DNA of 64,000 nucleotides from Gemmatimonadaceae bacterium (GTDB taxonomy: Bacteria; Gemmatimonadota; Gemmatimonadetes; Gemmatimonadales; Gemmatimonadaceae). The notes beneath the pieces were generated by a model. That model had not been told where the DNA came from. It made no database searches and was given only the letters and a program-made list of their open reading frames with translations. This document shows, piece after piece, positions 24,460 to 36,092 of this stretch (position 1 is the first letter of the stretch; each line of letters opens with the position of its first letter). Location: positions 116,432-180,431 of the forward strand of contig JANYHT010000017.1 in NCBI GenBank assembly GCA_025358925.1, given 5' to 3'. A program made the position numbers and the translations under genes.

Positions 24460-27400
24460 ATGAACACGCGAGCGGAGCGGTCGCGCGCTGAAGCCTCGGA
24501 CGAACTACTCATCGGTCCGATTCGTGGTGATCTGTTGGGCGCAGACCATCTCGCTGCGCGTGCTCGAGCGGTGGCGCGTGCTCAACGACTTGTGGCGACG
24601 CGCGGGCCATTGCGTCCTGCGCGGTTACTGGCACGACTCGCTGATACGCGCCGCATTCTCAGCGATGCGCACGAACGACTCATTGCGGCGGCCGCGGCGG
24701 ACGTTGACGCGGGGCCCGCTGGCGAATGGTTGCTTGATAATTATCACGTCGTACAAGAGCATCTGCAGGAAGTGCGTGCGAGTTTGCCGGGAGGTTATTA
24801 TCGCGAACTTCCAGAACTCGCTAGCGGTCCGCTGACGGGATATCCGCGTGTGTATGAGATGGCGATTTCACTCATCTCGCACACCGAAGCGCGTATCGAT
24901 TTGGAAAATGTCGACTTATTTGTAGACGCGTTCCAAAGCGTGACCCCGTTATCGGTTGGCGAATTGTGGGCGATGCCGGCGATGTTGCGGCTCGGACTGA
25001 TTGAGAGTGTTCGACGCATGACGCTGCGTACCGTTCAACGTCTCGACGAAATTGAGCTGGCGTCGCATTGGGCAGATCGGATTCTTGCCGCCAACACGCG
25101 CGGCGGCTCTGAGCTGCGCGCCGGATTGCGCGAGTTCGCGGATGCCGAACATACTCTGACCCCGTATTTCGTTTCGCGGTTCCTGCAATCATTGCGGCAG
25201 GCCGAAGGTGAGTCACCACCGCTTGATTGGCTCGAACACTGGCTCCGCGACGCAGGAGGCAGTCCGGACAACGCGGTCGCGCAGGCAACGCAACGCCTCG
25301 CGCTCACACAAATCATGATGGCCAACAGTATCACGAGTCTTCGGGATATTGGCCGCCGTGACTGGCGAATGTTTGTCGAACGACAAAGCGTCATGGAGGC
25401 CGTGCTCCGTGATGATCCGTCGGGATTCTATTCGCAGATGACGTTTGCTACGCGGGATCGATACCGCCACGTCGTGGAGCGTATCGCCAAACGTACTGGG
25501 CATCGCGAGGTTTCCGTCGCACAATGGGCGATTGATCTCGCGCGTCGACATGCCGACAGTGCGGATGCGGCAGCCGATCCGCGATGCGCGCACGTCGGGT
25601 TTTACCTAGTGGACGACGGACGCCTCGAGCTCGAACGAATGTCCGGGTACACGCCGTGGCTCGGTGAGCGCGCGGAGCGCTCCGTGCGCGCACATCCGAA
25701 CCTAGTGTTTATCGGCGGACTGGCGCTCTGCACCGTGCTCGCGACGCTTGCCGTCACGCTTTTAGTTGACGAAGGGGCGCGAACGTCGCTCCGGTTGTTG
25801 TTGCTGTTTGCGTTCTTTCCCGCGCTCGACATCTCGGTGAGCGTGCTCAATCAACTTGTCACAACGTGGCTACCACCACGCATTCTTGCACGGCTGGATC
25901 TGCACGAGCATGGTGTACCTGCCGAGTCTCGCACGGCGGTTGTCATTCCGACCTTGTTCGGCAGCGTGGATGATGTGCGTGACGCACTTGAAAATCTCGA
26001 AGTGCAGTTTCTGGCCAATCGCGAGGCCCATCTTCACTTTGCGATCTTAAGTGACTTTACCGACGCGGCGACTGAATCGCTCCCGAACGACGAGGCAGTC
26101 GTCACCGCCGCGCTCGACGGCGTGCGGGCACTCAATGCGCGATACGCCCCAGGACAGCCGGACGAATTTTATCTCCTACATCGCAAACGTCGATGGAACG
26201 CGCAGCAAGGCGTGTGGATGGGATGGGAGCGCAAACGCGGCAAACTGTCACAGTTTAATCAACTGTTACGTGGCGAATCGACGGATGCGTTTTCCGTCAT
26301 CAGTGTTGATGCCACCACGTTGCGCGATGTGAAGTATGTAATCACGCTCGATGCGGATACCGTATTGCCACCAGATGCGGCCCCGTCGCTTGTCGGGGCC
26401 ATGGCGCATCCACTTAACCGCGCCGTGTACGACGTATCGCGTGGACGGATCGTGCGCGGGTATGGCATTCTGCAGCCGCGCGTGGGCGTGTCGCTGCCGA
26501 GCGCGCATCGATCACGTTTTGCTTCCATTGCGTCGGGCCATCCGGGCGTCGATCCGTATTCGACGGCAGTGTCCGACGTGTATCAGGATCTGTATGGGGA
26601 AGGCAGTTTTACCGGCAAAGGCATCTATGATGTCGACGCGTTTCAATTGGCAACGCACGGTCGTTTTCCCGAGAATACGCTACTCTCGCACGATTTGATC
26701 GAAGGGAATTACGCGCGCGCTGGGCTGGCCACCGATGTCATCGTGTACGACGACTATCCGTCGAGCTATCTCGCGTTTGCGAAACGAAAGCATCGATGGA
26801 TACGAGGTGATTGGCAACTCTTGCCGTGGTTGCGTCGCGTTGTGCCGGGGCCGGATGGTCCAGAACGCAATCGACTGTCGCTGTTGTCACGATGGAAAAT
26901 TCTCGACAATCTGCGCCGCAGTGCAGTCGAGATTGCCCAGCTGCTCTTCTTAGTCGGCGGTTGGACCGTCCTGCCCGGTTCCGTCGTCCGCTGGACCTTA
27001 CTTGGACTAGGCGCCATCATGGCGCCGTGGGCGACATCACTGCTCCTTGCCGTCGTGCGACCGCCGTTTGATAAGTCGTGGCGCGCCTATTACGCCGCGG
27101 TCGGGCAAGACGCGATCGTGAGCGCGCAACAAGTGGCGCTCGCGTTGATCTTTCTGCCGCATCAAGCGCTCATATCAATCGATGCCATTGCGCGGACGCT
27201 CTATCGACTGATTGTTTCGCGTCAATATTTGCTCGAGTGGCAGCCGGCCTCGCTCATTGAGCGCGACGTATCAAACGTTGCGAATATCGCGCGTGAAAGT
27301 TGGCGCGCCATGCGTATGTCGGTCGTGAGCGTCGGCATCGGCGCGATCGCCGTTTCGGCGATCGCTGTGCGTCGACAGCTCGTTCGCGAGCTGCCCGTGC

Positions 27401-30400
27401 TTGACCTGGCACCCTTGGCGTTGTCGATGTGGAGTATCGTCCTGCTCTGGCTCTTCGCACCGCGCATCGCGGCGTGGCTGAGCCGTGGCATCACGCCAGA
27501 ACGTCGACAGTTGTCAGTGAGTGCGCGAGAAACCGCAACGCGCTACGCGCAGGTCCATTGGCACTTTTTCGATCACTTTGTAACGGCCGACACGCATTGG
27601 CTCGCACCGGACAACTTTCAGTCCGATCCTGAACCCGTCGTCGCGATGCGCACGTCGCCCACAAATATCGGCCTACAACTGCTGTCGACGGTGAGCGCGC
27701 ATGACTTAGGGTTCATCAGCGCGTCCGACATGACCGAACGCCTTGAACGGGCCGTTGCAACGTTGGCGTCACTGCGTCGGTATCGCGGCCATTTCTACAA
27801 TTGGTACGACCTCAAAGAATTGCGCGTGCTGGACCCGCCGTACATCAGCACGGTCGACAGCGGCAATATGGCTGGCCACCTGATTGCGCTCCGACAAGCG
27901 TGTCTGCAATTGGCGGATCAGCAACAAGAGATTGGCGTGAGGTTGCGCGCACTCGCTGATCAAGCATACGCCTTTGTCACGGAGATGGAGTTCGCGTTCC
28001 TCTACGACGAATCGCGTAAGCTCTTTACGATCGGCTATCATCCCGAGTCATTCACGGCCGACGACTCGTTCTACGATCTACTGGCCTCCGAAGCACGGTT
28101 GGCCAGCTTCGTCGCCATCGCGCGCAATGACGTTCCCGTCGAACATTGGTTCCGACTCTCGCGCACGCTCAATCGGTCGGCCGGAGCGACCGCGCTGGTG
28201 TCGTGGAGCGGCAGCATGTTTGAGTATCTCATGCCCGTGCTCGTGATGCGTTCGCTACCGTTCACGATTCTGGACCAGACGTATCACGGTGCGACGGCTC
28301 GCCACCGCGCGTTTGCGCGCCTTCGCGGCGTGCCATGGGGCGTCAGCGAAAGCGCCTACAATCTGCGCGACCGTCATCAGACGTATCAGTACCATGCGTT
28401 TGGGATTCCCGATCTTGCGCTCGCGCGCGGACTTGGTCGGGATCTTGTGGTGGCGCCCTATGCGTCCGCGCTGGCCGCCATGATTGATCCGCCGCGCGCG
28501 TTGGCGAATTTGCGAGCGCTGGAGACCATGGGTGCACTTGGTGAATTCGGTTTTTCGGACGCGCTGGACTACACGCGCCCAGCGGTTGGTCAACGATTTG
28601 CCATCGTGTCGGCGTACATGGCGCATCACATCGGCATGACACTGGTCGCGCTCGCGAACGTGCTTCGCAACAATATTTGGCAGGATCGGTTCCATGCAGA
28701 CTCACTGGTGAAGTCGGCAGAGCTGTTGCTGCACGAACGCGTGCCGAGACGCTTGGTCATGCAGGATGCGCAGTCCGCGCGTCCTGACGATGCACGGCCG
28801 AATCCCGAGAGTGTTCGGCCCGTGGTACGTGAAGTCAATACGGCTGAGACAACCGAACCTCGCATTGCCCTACTCGGATCATTTCCGTACACGGTGATGC
28901 TCAATCACAACGGGAGTGGTTACAGTCGATACGAGTCGCTTGCGGTCACGCGATGGCGCGCCGATGGCACGTCCGACAATACCGGACAGTTCTGTTACGT
29001 GCGCGATGTGACTGAAGATCGCACGTGGTCAACTGCGCACCAGCCAACGGTGACCCCGGCCGATTGGAGTCGAGCGTGGCTGGCGTCTGATCGCGTCACC
29101 TTGCATCGCGCGGATGGGGACATCGAGACGAAAACGGAAATCACTGTCGTTCCCGCGGACGCGGCGGAGGTGCGCCGCGTGACGGTGACGAATAACGGTC
29201 GTGATGCACGTGATATTGAATTGACGAGTTATGGCGAAGTCGTGATGGCACCAGCGGACGCAGATCGCGCGCATCCTGCGTTTTCGAACTTGTTCGTTGA
29301 GACCGAATGGCACGCATGGTGTACGGCGATCACCGCAACGCGACGTCCACGCACGCCCGCGGATCCGTTGCTGTGGTGTGTACACGTGGTGGACGCGGGG
29401 CGTGATCGCGTGGGGCAAGTGTCGTGCGAGACAGATCGCGCGCGATTTATTGGTCGTGGTCGCAGCGTGCGCGATCCCATGGCGATGGATTTGCGCGCAG
29501 ATCTTTCGGGGTCAACCGGCGCCGTACTCGACCCAATTTTTGCCTTACGGACCAGTGTGCGCGTTGCTCCCGGACAATCGGTGAGCGTCGCGTTCATGAC
29601 GCTCGTTGCAACGACGCGAGAGTCGGCGTTTGAGCTTGCTGGCCGATACCACGATTCGCATGCAGCGCAACGTGCCCTCGACTTTGCCTGGACCGCGACA
29701 CAAATCGAACTGCGCGAACTTGGCATCACGCCAGCAAACGCGGCCGTTTTTCAGGAAATCGCGGCACAACTGTTGTACCGCAGTACATCGCTCGCGTCAC
29801 CGCTTGACGAGCAGCGGCGGAATCGCGGGTCGCAGCCGCGTTTGTGGTCGCAAGGCATCTCGGGTGATCGACCAATCGTGTTGGCTACAATCGATTCCAT
29901 CGACGGCTTGCCGACACTGCGTGAGCTATTTACGGCCCATCGATACTGGCGACGTCGCGGATTAACCGTCGATCTCGTGGTGATCAATGCGCAGCCGTAC
30001 GACTATCTGCAAGAGCTGCGCGACGGGATCACGGAAGCGATGGTGTCCGCGAATGACGCATCGTTGGTGGATCAGCCGGGTGGCGTATTTATTCGTCGCC
30101 GAGATGTGTTTCCGGCAGACGATTTTCTCATGCTCTCGGCGACGGCGCACGTCCACGTGTCGTGCGATGGGCGCTCCCTCACGCGCGTGCTCGCCAGTGC
30201 GACGGAAAACGCCGCGGCCCAGGAGTCAACGGCGACGCTCGTCGCAGTCGCGCGCGCGTTGGAGCGGGGCACGCCGCCATCGGTACCCGTCGTCGTGCGA
30301 ACTAACCCGCTGGCGTCCTTGGTGTCGGCGTTACGCCCGCTCGTTGCGCCATTGCTGCCGCGCGCATTACGCACGCGCGATGTTGCCCCATCAGCGCCAA

Positions 30401-32832
30401 CGCCAGTGGCGCTGCGTTTCGACAACGGTATTGGCGGCCTCGACGAGCGCGGCGATTACTTCATGGTTATCGATGATGCGCACTTACCACCGGTGCCATG
30501 GTCGAACGTTATTGCGAATCCGCACGGTGGATTCCTCGTGTCCGAACGCGGTGCAGGCTGTACGTGGGCCGAAAATGCGTACTTCTATCGTATCACGCCG
30601 TGGCACAACGATCCGGTGTCAGATCCGGCGAGCGACGTGCTGTTCCTGCAGGATCTCGATAGCCACGACCTGTGGAGTGCAACACCTGCCCCTGTGCGTG
30701 ACGACGGCCCATACCGGGTGCGACATAGCGCCGGAAGCTCAACATTTGAGCACGAGCATGATGGAATTCGCACGGAACTGTTGTTGGGTATGCCGGAGGA
30801 TGACGCGGTCAAGATGTCGCTGCTACGCGTGAGCAATCAGTCCACTCGATCACGACGCATCTGCATCACCGCTTTCGTCGAATGGACACTTGGCGCGCGA
30901 CGTGAGGACACGCAGTATCAAGTGCGCACGCGTTTTGTGCCGGAGCGCAACGCGATCTTTGCACAGAACTACTTCGATCCGCAGTTTTGCGATTGGACGA
31001 CGTTCCTTGCATCGAGCGAACCGATCACAAGCTTTACTGCCGATCGACAAGCGTTCATTGGTCGTAACGGTTCGCTGGCCGCGCCAGCGATGTTGTTTCG
31101 TAGTGAGTTAGACGGCGCGTCCGGGGTTGGACTGGATCCGTGCGGCGCGTTGCAGATGCACTTGGTACTTGTACCCGGCGAATCCCGTGAGATTTGCGTG
31201 TTACTCGGTGCGGCGAGTACCGAAGGTGAAGCGCGACGAGTACTGGAACGCTTAAAAACGACTGATCGAGCACGAGTGTTGATTACGAAGTCGTTGGCAT
31301 CATGGATGGCGCGATTGAGCGTGGTGACAGTGCGGACACCAGACGCAGCCTTCGACGCGATGCTGAATAAATGGACGCTGTATCAGGCGCTCTCGTGCCG
31401 CATGTGGGCACGCATGGGTTTGTATCAGAGTAGCGGTGCCTACGGATTTCGTGATCAGTTGCAAGACGTGATGGCCTTCGTGTACGCGGAGCCAGAGGTG
31501 GCGCGCGCACATATTCTCCGAGCAACGGCGCGCCAGTTTTTGGAAGGCGATGTGCAACACTGGTGGCATCCGCATAGCGGTCGCGGTGTACGCACACGGT
31601 TTTCGGACGATCTCGCGTGGCTACCATATGTTGTGGAGCATTATGTACGGGTCACCGGCGATCGCGCGATCCTCGATGAGTACGTACCCTTTATCTCCAT
31701 GCGCGCGCTCGAACCACACGAGCATGAACTGTATGACTTGCCAAGCATCACCGACGAGCATGCGAGTGTGTATGAGCACTGTCGACGTGCGCTTCGCAAA
31801 GCGTGCACGATTGGCTCGCACGGACTCCCACTCATTGGCACGGGTGATTGGAATGACGGCATGAGCCGAGTTGGCGTGGATGGGAAAGGTGAAAGCGTTT
31901 GGCTCGCGTGGTTTTTGATTACGACGCTGCGATCCTTCGCGCGGCTTGTGGTCGCGCGCGGTGAACAGGCCGAAGCGGATGACCTGTTGCGCATCGCAGA
32001 TGCATATGTGCAGGCAGTCGAAGCCGCGGGTTGGGATGGGCAGTGGTATCGACGTGCGTACTATGATGACGGGACGCCTATGGGGTCTGCCACAAGCGAT
32101 GAGTGTCAGATCGACTCCATTGCGCAAAGTTGGAGCGTGATTTCAGCGGCGGGCGGCGCCGCACGGCAGGAGCTTGCGATGCGTGCGCTCAACGGCCGAT
32201 TGGTGCGAGAAGATGCGCGCCTGATCATGCTGCTCACGCCGCCGTTCAATCAAGGCACACACGACCCCGGGTACATCAAAGGATATTTGCCGGGCATACG
32301 TGAGAATGGTGCGCAGTATACACACGCGGCACTCTGGGCTGTTCTCGCGACGGCAATGCGTGGCGATGGTGATCGTGCCTTCGAACTTTTTCAGATGATC
32401 AACCCACTCACGCACAGCGCGACCGCTGTGGATATGGAGCGCTACAAGGTCGAACCGTACGTGGTAGCTGCTGACGTGTATACGGCGCCGTCGCAGCTTG
32501 GTCGTGGCGGCTGGACGTGGTATACAGGCTCCGCAAGTTGGATGTATCGTGTTGGCATTGAGCAGATTTTGGGATTCACGAAAGTCGGCGACACCTTGCA
32601 GTTCTCGCCGCGAGTACCGAACGCGTGGAGTGAATTTTCGCTCACGTATCGCTTTGGTCGCGCTACATACGACATTGTGGTGCGCAATCCTGCTGCGGTG
32701 CAGCGGCTCGGTTCGAGCGTGACGGTCGACGGCGTGCGCGTTGACGGTCAGAGCATTCGATTGGTCGATGACGAACGACGCCACGCCGTTGTCATTGAGC
32801 CCGCCGCACCGTCGACCATCCACGTGACATGA
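24460..32832 (+). CDS. ndvB: Cyclic beta-1,2-glucan synthase (NdvB/ChvB-like)
   Basis: A 2790-residue membrane enzyme that makes periplasmic cyclic beta-1,2-glucan. Order: cytosolic N-terminal region; membrane helices at about 415-460; glycosyltransferase GT84 domain about 490-800 with LDADTVLPPD (about 629) and the KHRWIRGDWQ block (about 775); more helices about 825-1010; a glucoamylase-like segment with YHGATARHRAFARLRG and WGVSESAYNLR (about 1273-1310); a sugar-binding region; and a C-terminal GH94 phosphorylase-like domain with FRDQLQD (about 2329) and GTGDWNDGMSR (about 2460). Length is near the 2800-2900 usual for the family. The last 85 bases overlap the convergent pgl gene. Confidence 0.92.
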   Translation: MNTRAERSRAEASDELLIGPIRGDLLGADHLAARARAVARAQRLVATRGPLRPARLLARLADTRRILSDAHERLIAAAAADVDAGPAGEWLLDNYHVVQEHLQEVRASLPGGYYRELPELASGPLTGYPRVYEMAISLISHTEARIDLENVDLFVDAFQSVTPLSVGELWAMPAMLRLGLIESVRRMTLRTVQRLDEIELASHWADRILAANTRGGSELRAGLREFADAEHTLTPYFVSRFLQSLRQAEGESPPLDWLEHWLRDAGGSPDNAVAQATQRLALTQIMMANSITSLRDIGRRDWRMFVERQSVMEAVLRDDPSGFYSQMTFATRDRYRHVVERIAKRTGHREVSVAQWAIDLARRHADSADAAADPRCAHVGFYLVDDGRLELERMSGYTPWLGERAERSVRAHPNLVFIGGLALCTVLATLAVTLLVDEGARTSLRLLLLFAFFPALDISVSVLNQLVTTWLPPRILARLDLHEHGVPAESRTAVVIPTLFGSVDDVRDALENLEVQFLANREAHLHFAILSDFTDAATESLPNDEAVVTAALDGVRALNARYAPGQPDEFYLLHRKRRWNAQQGVWMGWERKRGKLSQFNQLLRGESTDAFSVISVDATTLRDVKYVITLDADTVLPPDAAPSLVGAMAHPLNRAVYDVSRGRIVRGYGILQPRVGVSLPSAHRSRFASIASGHPGVDPYSTAVSDVYQDLYGEGSFTGKGIYDVDAFQLATHGRFPENTLLSHDLIEGNYARAGLATDVIVYDDYPSSYLAFAKRKHRWIRGDWQLLPWLRRVVPGPDGPERNRLSLLSRWKILDNLRRSAVEIAQLLFLVGGWTVLPGSVVRWTLLGLGAIMAPWATSLLLAVVRPPFDKSWRAYYAAVGQDAIVSAQQVALALIFLPHQALISIDAIARTLYRLIVSRQYLLEWQPASLIERDVSNVANIARESWRAMRMSVVSVGIGAIAVSAIAVRRQLVRELPVLDLAPLALSMWSIVLLWLFAPRIAAWLSRGITPERRQLSVSARETATRYAQVHWHFFDHFVTADTHWLAPDNFQSDPEPVVAMRTSPTNIGLQLLSTVSAHDLGFISASDMTERLERAVATLASLRRYRGHFYNWYDLKELRVLDPPYISTVDSGNMAGHLIALRQACLQLADQQQEIGVRLRALADQAYAFVTEMEFAFLYDESRKLFTIGYHPESFTADDSFYDLLASEARLASFVAIARNDVPVEHWFRLSRTLNRSAGATALVSWSGSMFEYLMPVLVMRSLPFTILDQTYHGATARHRAFARLRGVPWGVSESAYNLRDRHQTYQYHAFGIPDLALARGLGRDLVVAPYASALAAMIDPPRALANLRALETMGALGEFGFSDALDYTRPAVGQRFAIVSAYMAHHIGMTLVALANVLRNNIWQDRFHADSLVKSAELLLHERVPRRLVMQDAQSARPDDARPNPESVRPVVREVNTAETTEPRIALLGSFPYTVMLNHNGSGYSRYESLAVTRWRADGTSDNTGQFCYVRDVTEDRTWSTAHQPTVTPADWSRAWLASDRVTLHRADGDIETKTEITVVPADAAEVRRVTVTNNGRDARDIELTSYGEVVMAPADADRAHPAFSNLFVETEWHAWCTAITATRRPRTPADPLLWCVHVVDAGRDRVGQVSCETDRARFIGRGRSVRDPMAMDLRADLSGSTGAVLDPIFALRTSVRVAPGQSVSVAFMTLVATTRESAFELAGRYHDSHAAQRALDFAWTATQIELRELGITPANAAVFQEIAAQLLYRSTSLASPLDEQRRNRGSQPRLWSQGISGDRPIVLATIDSIDGLPTLRELFTAHRYWRRRGLTVDLVVINAQPYDYLQELRDGITEAMVSANDASLVDQPGGVFIRRRDVFPADDFLMLSATAHVHVSCDGRSLTRVLASATENAAAQESTATLVAVARALERGTPPSVPVVVRTNPLASLVSALRPLVAPLLPRALRTRDVAPSAPTPVALRFDNGIGGLDERGDYFMVIDDAHLPPVPWSNVIANPHGGFLVSERGAGCTWAENAYFYRITPWHNDPVSDPASDVLFLQDLDSHDLWSATPAPVRDDGPYRVRHSAGSSTFEHEHDGIRTELLLGMPEDDAVKMSLLRVSNQSTRSRRICITAFVEWTLGARREDTQYQVRTRFVPERNAIFAQNYFDPQFCDWTTFLASSEPITSFTADRQAFIGRNGSLAAPAMLFRSELDGASGVGLDPCGALQMHLVLVPGESREICVLLGAASTEGEARRVLERLKTTDRARVLITKSLASWMARLSVVTVRTPDAAFDAMLNKWTLYQALSCRMWARMGLYQSSGAYGFRDQLQDVMAFVYAEPEVARAHILRATARQFLEGDVQHWWHPHSGRGVRTRFSDDLAWLPYVVEHYVRVTGDRAILDEYVPFISMRALEPHEHELYDLPSITDEHASVYEHCRRALRKACTIGSHGLPLIGTGDWNDGMSRVGVDGKGESVWLAWFLITTLRSFARLVVARGEQAEADDLLRIADAYVQAVEAAGWDGQWYRRAYYDDGTPMGSATSDECQIDSIAQSWSVISAAGGAARQELAMRALNGRLVREDARLIMLLTPPFNQGTHDPGYIKGYLPGIRENGAQYTHAALWAVLATAMRGDGDRAFELFQMINPLTHSATAVDMERYKVEPYVVAADVYTAPSQLGRGGWTWYTGSASWMYRVGIEQILGFTKVGDTLQFSPRVPNAWSEFSLTYRFGRATYDIVVRNPAAVQRLGSSVTVDGVRVDGQSIRLVDDERRHAVVIEPAAPSTIHVT

Positions 32833-33530
32833 TCTGCACGCAGTACGACCCCCTGTGCAGGCAGTCGGTTGACGTCGATCGGTGATTCAAGCACTTGCTG
32901 CAGCACCGATGCTTTGTCTGTGCCCGCGACCAAAAACAGCACGTCACGAGCGGCGTTGAGAACAGGCAGCGTCAGCGAAAGTCGCCACATCCCCACTGTC
33001 TCGCCAAATGCCGCCGTCACCCACTGCGTTTGCTCCTGCACAGCAGCGCCCCGTGGAAAGAGTGACGCTGTATGTCCGTCAGCGCCGAGTCCAAGCAGTA
33101 CGAGGTCGAATTGTTTTCCTGCGCGTTCCGTGGGTGCACCATGCGGCGTTGCGAAGAGCGCACGCAATTCCAACTCGTACGCGATTGCCGCACTGGGAGG
33201 CTCGTCTTCGCCGCGCAGCCGATGGATATTGGCAGTCGGGATCGGTACGTGCGAGAGCAGGGCGTCGCTCGCCATTTTATAGTTGCTCTGTATGTCGGTT
33301 GGGGACACGCACCGTTCATCGCCAAAACAGACGTGCACCGCGCGCCAATCAATCCGTTGTACGTACGCATCCGTGGCCAAAAGTTGGTAGAGCGCGCGAG
33401 GCGTTGCACCACCCGAAAGCGCAATGACAAATCGATCCTGCTCGCGAACACAGCGTGTCGCGCAGGCAACGACCCGCTCTGCTGCCGCGACGGTCAGCAG
33501 TTCGCGTGTGAGATACTCTTGAACGGTCAC
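32748..33530 (-). CDS. pgl: 6-phosphogluconolactonase
   Basis: A 260-residue enzyme of the SOL/DevB type that hydrolyses 6-phosphogluconolactone, the second step of the oxidative pentose-phosphate pathway. The motifs [24 protein letters not shown] and [15 protein letters not shown] are all present; the latter holds the His of the active site. Usual family end is about LPAQ near residue 227, so the last 30 or so residues are an extension running over the 3' end of ndvB on the other strand. It is the third gene of gnd-zwf-pgl, with 4 bases overlap with zwf, so they are co-translated. Confidence 0.9.
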   Translation of the reverse strand: MTVQEYLTRELLTVAAAERVVACATRCVREQDRFVIALSGGATPRALYQLLATDAYVQRIDWRAVHVCFGDERCVSPTDIQSNYKMASDALLSHVPIPTANIHRLRGEDEPPSAAIAYELELRALFATPHGAPTERAGKQFDLVLLGLGADGHTASLFPRGAAVQEQTQWVTAAFGETVGMWRLSLTLPVLNAARDVLFLVAGTDKASVLQQVLESPIDVNRLPAQGVVLRADHVTWMVDGAAGSMTTAWRRSSSTNRML

Positions 33531-34897
33531 GCGGGCGCGACGGGATCATGCCAGCCACCCACGTCGACTGCGAGTCGAGCAGCATCGCGCGGTCCCCACT
33601 GGCCCGCTTCGTACGAATGCGCGGGAGTGACGTTGCCAAGCACTGGCTCGACGATGGCCCACGCCGCTTCGACAAAGTCCTCGCGCGCGAACAGCATCTG
33701 ATCGCCATCCATCGCATCACCAATCAGTCGCTCATATGCATCCATCTCGTCACCATCCGGATGATGTACCATCGTAAATTCCGCAGGATCGGAATCCATC
33801 GTTTCGCCCGGACGCTTGACACGCGCACCGATGGTGATGCGCACATCGGGACCCAAGCGAAAACGGATGTAGTTTCCTTCTGTTGGTGACGGCGATTGGA
33901 ATGAGGACGGCTTGAGGGTGACCAAGACTTCGGTCGCGGTGACGGGAAGATATTTTCCCGCGCGAATCAAAAATGGTACGCCGTTCCACCTCGGCGAGTC
34001 GATATGCAATCGCACGGCGGCAAACGTTTCGACGGTGGAGTCAGCAGGGACATCCTTTTCGTCTTTGTAGCGTCGACATTGGCCGCGCACCACATCATCA
34101 GGTGACAGCGCGCGCATGTGCGCGAAGAGCGCAGCTTGCGCGTCGTTAAGATGTTGCGCGCCGGTACTGACTGGCGATTCCATCGTAAGGAATCCCAGCA
34201 CTTCGAGCAGATGATTCTGAATGACGTCGCGAATAGTACCGGCTTCTTCATAGAACCGGCCGCGGCCATCAACCCCAAAACTTTCAGCCATCGTGATCTG
34301 CACACTCTCGACGTATTGACTATTCCAGACCGGCTCGAAAAACGAATTGGCGAAACGAAACACGAGCAGATTTTGCACCGCTTCCTTTCCCAAGAAGTGG
34401 TCGATGCGGAAAATACTGTCTTCACTAAAAACGGCGTGTACGGTGGCGTTTAACGCTTTTGCCGATTCGAGATCGCGTCCAAACGGCTTCTCAACGACGA
34501 TGCGCGCATTCGTCGCGCAGCCTGAGGTTCCTAAGTGCGCGGCGACATCGTCAAACATCTCCGGCGGAATGGCGAGATAGTGCAACGGGTGCGTGGCCGC
34601 ACCGAGCGCAGCCTTGATGGCATCATACGTTGCCGCATCTTGATAGTCGCCGTTTACATACACGAGTCGCGCCTCAAGATTCGCCAACGCCACGGCATCC
34701 ACGTTGCCACGTTGCGTGAGCTCGTCATGCACACGCTGGCGGAGTAACTCAATGGTCCATCCCGAACGCGCCACAACGATGATCGGAAAGTCGAGCTGCC
34801 CTTTGCGCGACATTGCGAGCAGGGCTGGATAGATCTTTTTTCGCGCGAGGTCGCCTGTCCCGCCGAAAAACACCATCGCATCTGAACGAATTGGCAT
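33527..34897 (-). CDS. zwf: Glucose-6-phosphate 1-dehydrogenase
   Basis: A 456-residue enzyme oxidising glucose 6-phosphate to 6-phosphogluconolactone with NADP or NAD. The Rossmann motif is [27 protein letters not shown] (136-144), the substrate site RIDHFLGKE (164-172, K171) and IQNHLLEV with the catalytic His follow. The C-terminal dimer domain is intact. The ATG overlaps the gnd stop by one base (TGATG), and the stop overlaps the pgl start by four. Full length or slightly short (typical 480-500). Confidence 0.95.
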   Translation of the reverse strand: MPIRSDAMVFFGGTGDLARKKIYPALLAMSRKGQLDFPIIVVARSGWTIELLRQRVHDELTQRGNVDAVALANLEARLVYVNGDYQDAATYDAIKAALGAATHPLHYLAIPPEMFDDVAAHLGTSGCATNARIVVEKPFGRDLESAKALNATVHAVFSEDSIFRIDHFLGKEAVQNLLVFRFANSFFEPVWNSQYVESVQITMAESFGVDGRGRFYEEAGTIRDVIQNHLLEVLGFLTMESPVSTGAQHLNDAQAALFAHMRALSPDDVVRGQCRRYKDEKDVPADSTVETFAAVRLHIDSPRWNGVPFLIRAGKYLPVTATEVLVTLKPSSFQSPSPTEGNYIRFRLGPDVRITIGARVKRPGETMDSDPAEFTMVHHPDGDEMDAYERLIGDAMDGDQMLFAREDFVEAAWAIVEPVLGNVTPAHSYEAGQWGPRDAARLAVDVGGWHDPVAPA

Positions 34898-35913
34898 CAG
34901 CTGTTGCTCTTTTCAAGATGTCCACCAAACCCAAAACGCATCGCCGATAGCACACGATTTTGAAAGTCTGCTTCGCCTCGCGAGCTAAAGCGTTCGAACA
35001 GGGCGGCCGTCAGCACGTGCGCGGGTACTGCCTCATCGATCGCTGCTTCGATTGTCCATCGGCCTTCGCCAGAATCCGACACTTTGCCGGCAAACTGAGC
35101 GAGTCCGGGGTCGCGCACGAGGGCGGCTGCCGTGAGATCGAGGAGCCACGATGTGACCACGCTTCCGCGTCTCCAGACCTCTGTGATGTCTGGCAGGTGA
35201 AGATCGTATTGGTAATACTCAGGGTTGCGTAGCGGCGATGTTTCGGCGTCGGCCGTGTGTTCTCGTTTGCCGATGTTCGCATTTTTTAAAATATTCAGAC
35301 CTTCGCTGAACGCCGCCATCATACCGTACTCAATGCCGTTGTGCACCATCTTCACAAAATGACCCGCACCGTTTGGGCCGCAATGCAAGTATCCCAGCTC
35401 GCTCGTGCCATCCATCGTTTCACGCCCGGGCGTCCGCGCAACGGCGCCCAAGCCTGGTGCGAGCGTGGCGAACAACGGATCGAGATGATGCACGATATCT
35501 GGCTCACCACCAATCATGAGACAATAGCCACGCTCGAGGCCGAACACGCCACCACTGGTGCCGCAATCCACATGATGCATGCCGAGTGTGGCAAGTTGTT
35601 TCGCGCGATCAACGTCGTCGCGATAGTAGCTGTTGCCACCGTCAACAACGATGTCGCCCGCGCTTAACTTGGGAAGCAAAACGTCTAGAGTTTTCGCGAC
35701 AACGGCGGCCGGCACCATCAACCAGACCACGCGTGGCTGCGTGAGCTGCGCGACCAACGCATCCAACGTCAGCGCTGGCGTGGCGCCCTCGCTCTCGAGC
35801 GCGCGCACCGCGTCGGCGCTGACGTCGTGCGCGACGCACACGTGGCCTCCGCGCATAAACCGACGCACCATGTTCGCGCCCATGCGCCCCAACCCAATCA
35901 TCCCAACCTGCAT
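34897..35913 (-). CDS. gnd: 6-phosphogluconate dehydrogenase, short type
   Basis: A 338-residue enzyme decarboxylating 6-phosphogluconate to ribulose 5-phosphate. The ATG at 35913 has GAGG 9 bases upstream; a longer frame starting at 36084 is rejected because it has no family match and lies over the divergent gene's region. GLGRMGANM is the cofactor loop; [33 protein letters not shown] (20 residues) and [20 protein letters not shown] hold the substrate lysine and asparagine. The length is that of the short YqeC-type enzymes (about 300-340) rather than the 470-residue type. It is the first gene of an operon with zwf and pgl. Confidence 0.92.
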   Translation of the reverse strand: MQVGMIGLGRMGANMVRRFMRGGHVCVAHDVSADAVRALESEGATPALTLDALVAQLTQPRVVWLMVPAAVVAKTLDVLLPKLSAGDIVVDGGNSYYRDDVDRAKQLATLGMHHVDCGTSGGVFGLERGYCLMIGGEPDIVHHLDPLFATLAPGLGAVARTPGRETMDGTSELGYLHCGPNGAGHFVKMVHNGIEYGMMAAFSEGLNILKNANIGKREHTADAETSPLRNPEYYQYDLHLPDITEVWRRGSVVTSWLLDLTAAALVRDPGLAQFAGKVSDSGEGRWTIEAAIDEAVPAHVLTAALFERFSSRGEADFQNRVLSAMRFGFGGHLEKSNS

Positions 35914-36092
35914 CGACGCATCCTCGCGAGCGATTCGACCGAAACGGAATATCCCCTGACTGAATTCTAGCGTACAGGAACGCAATGACACCGGGATGCC
36001 CGCCGCGCAGCCTATGACCGTTACTATTCCACTTCGGGCGCGAGATCGCGCACCCCGTTGGCGCTGCTGCTCTACACTTTTCAACGTCTCAC

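Noticed and set aside
29987..30832. 281-codon plus-strand frame
   Set aside because: Out-of-frame shadow inside the glucan synthase gene, Arg/Ser/Cys-rich.
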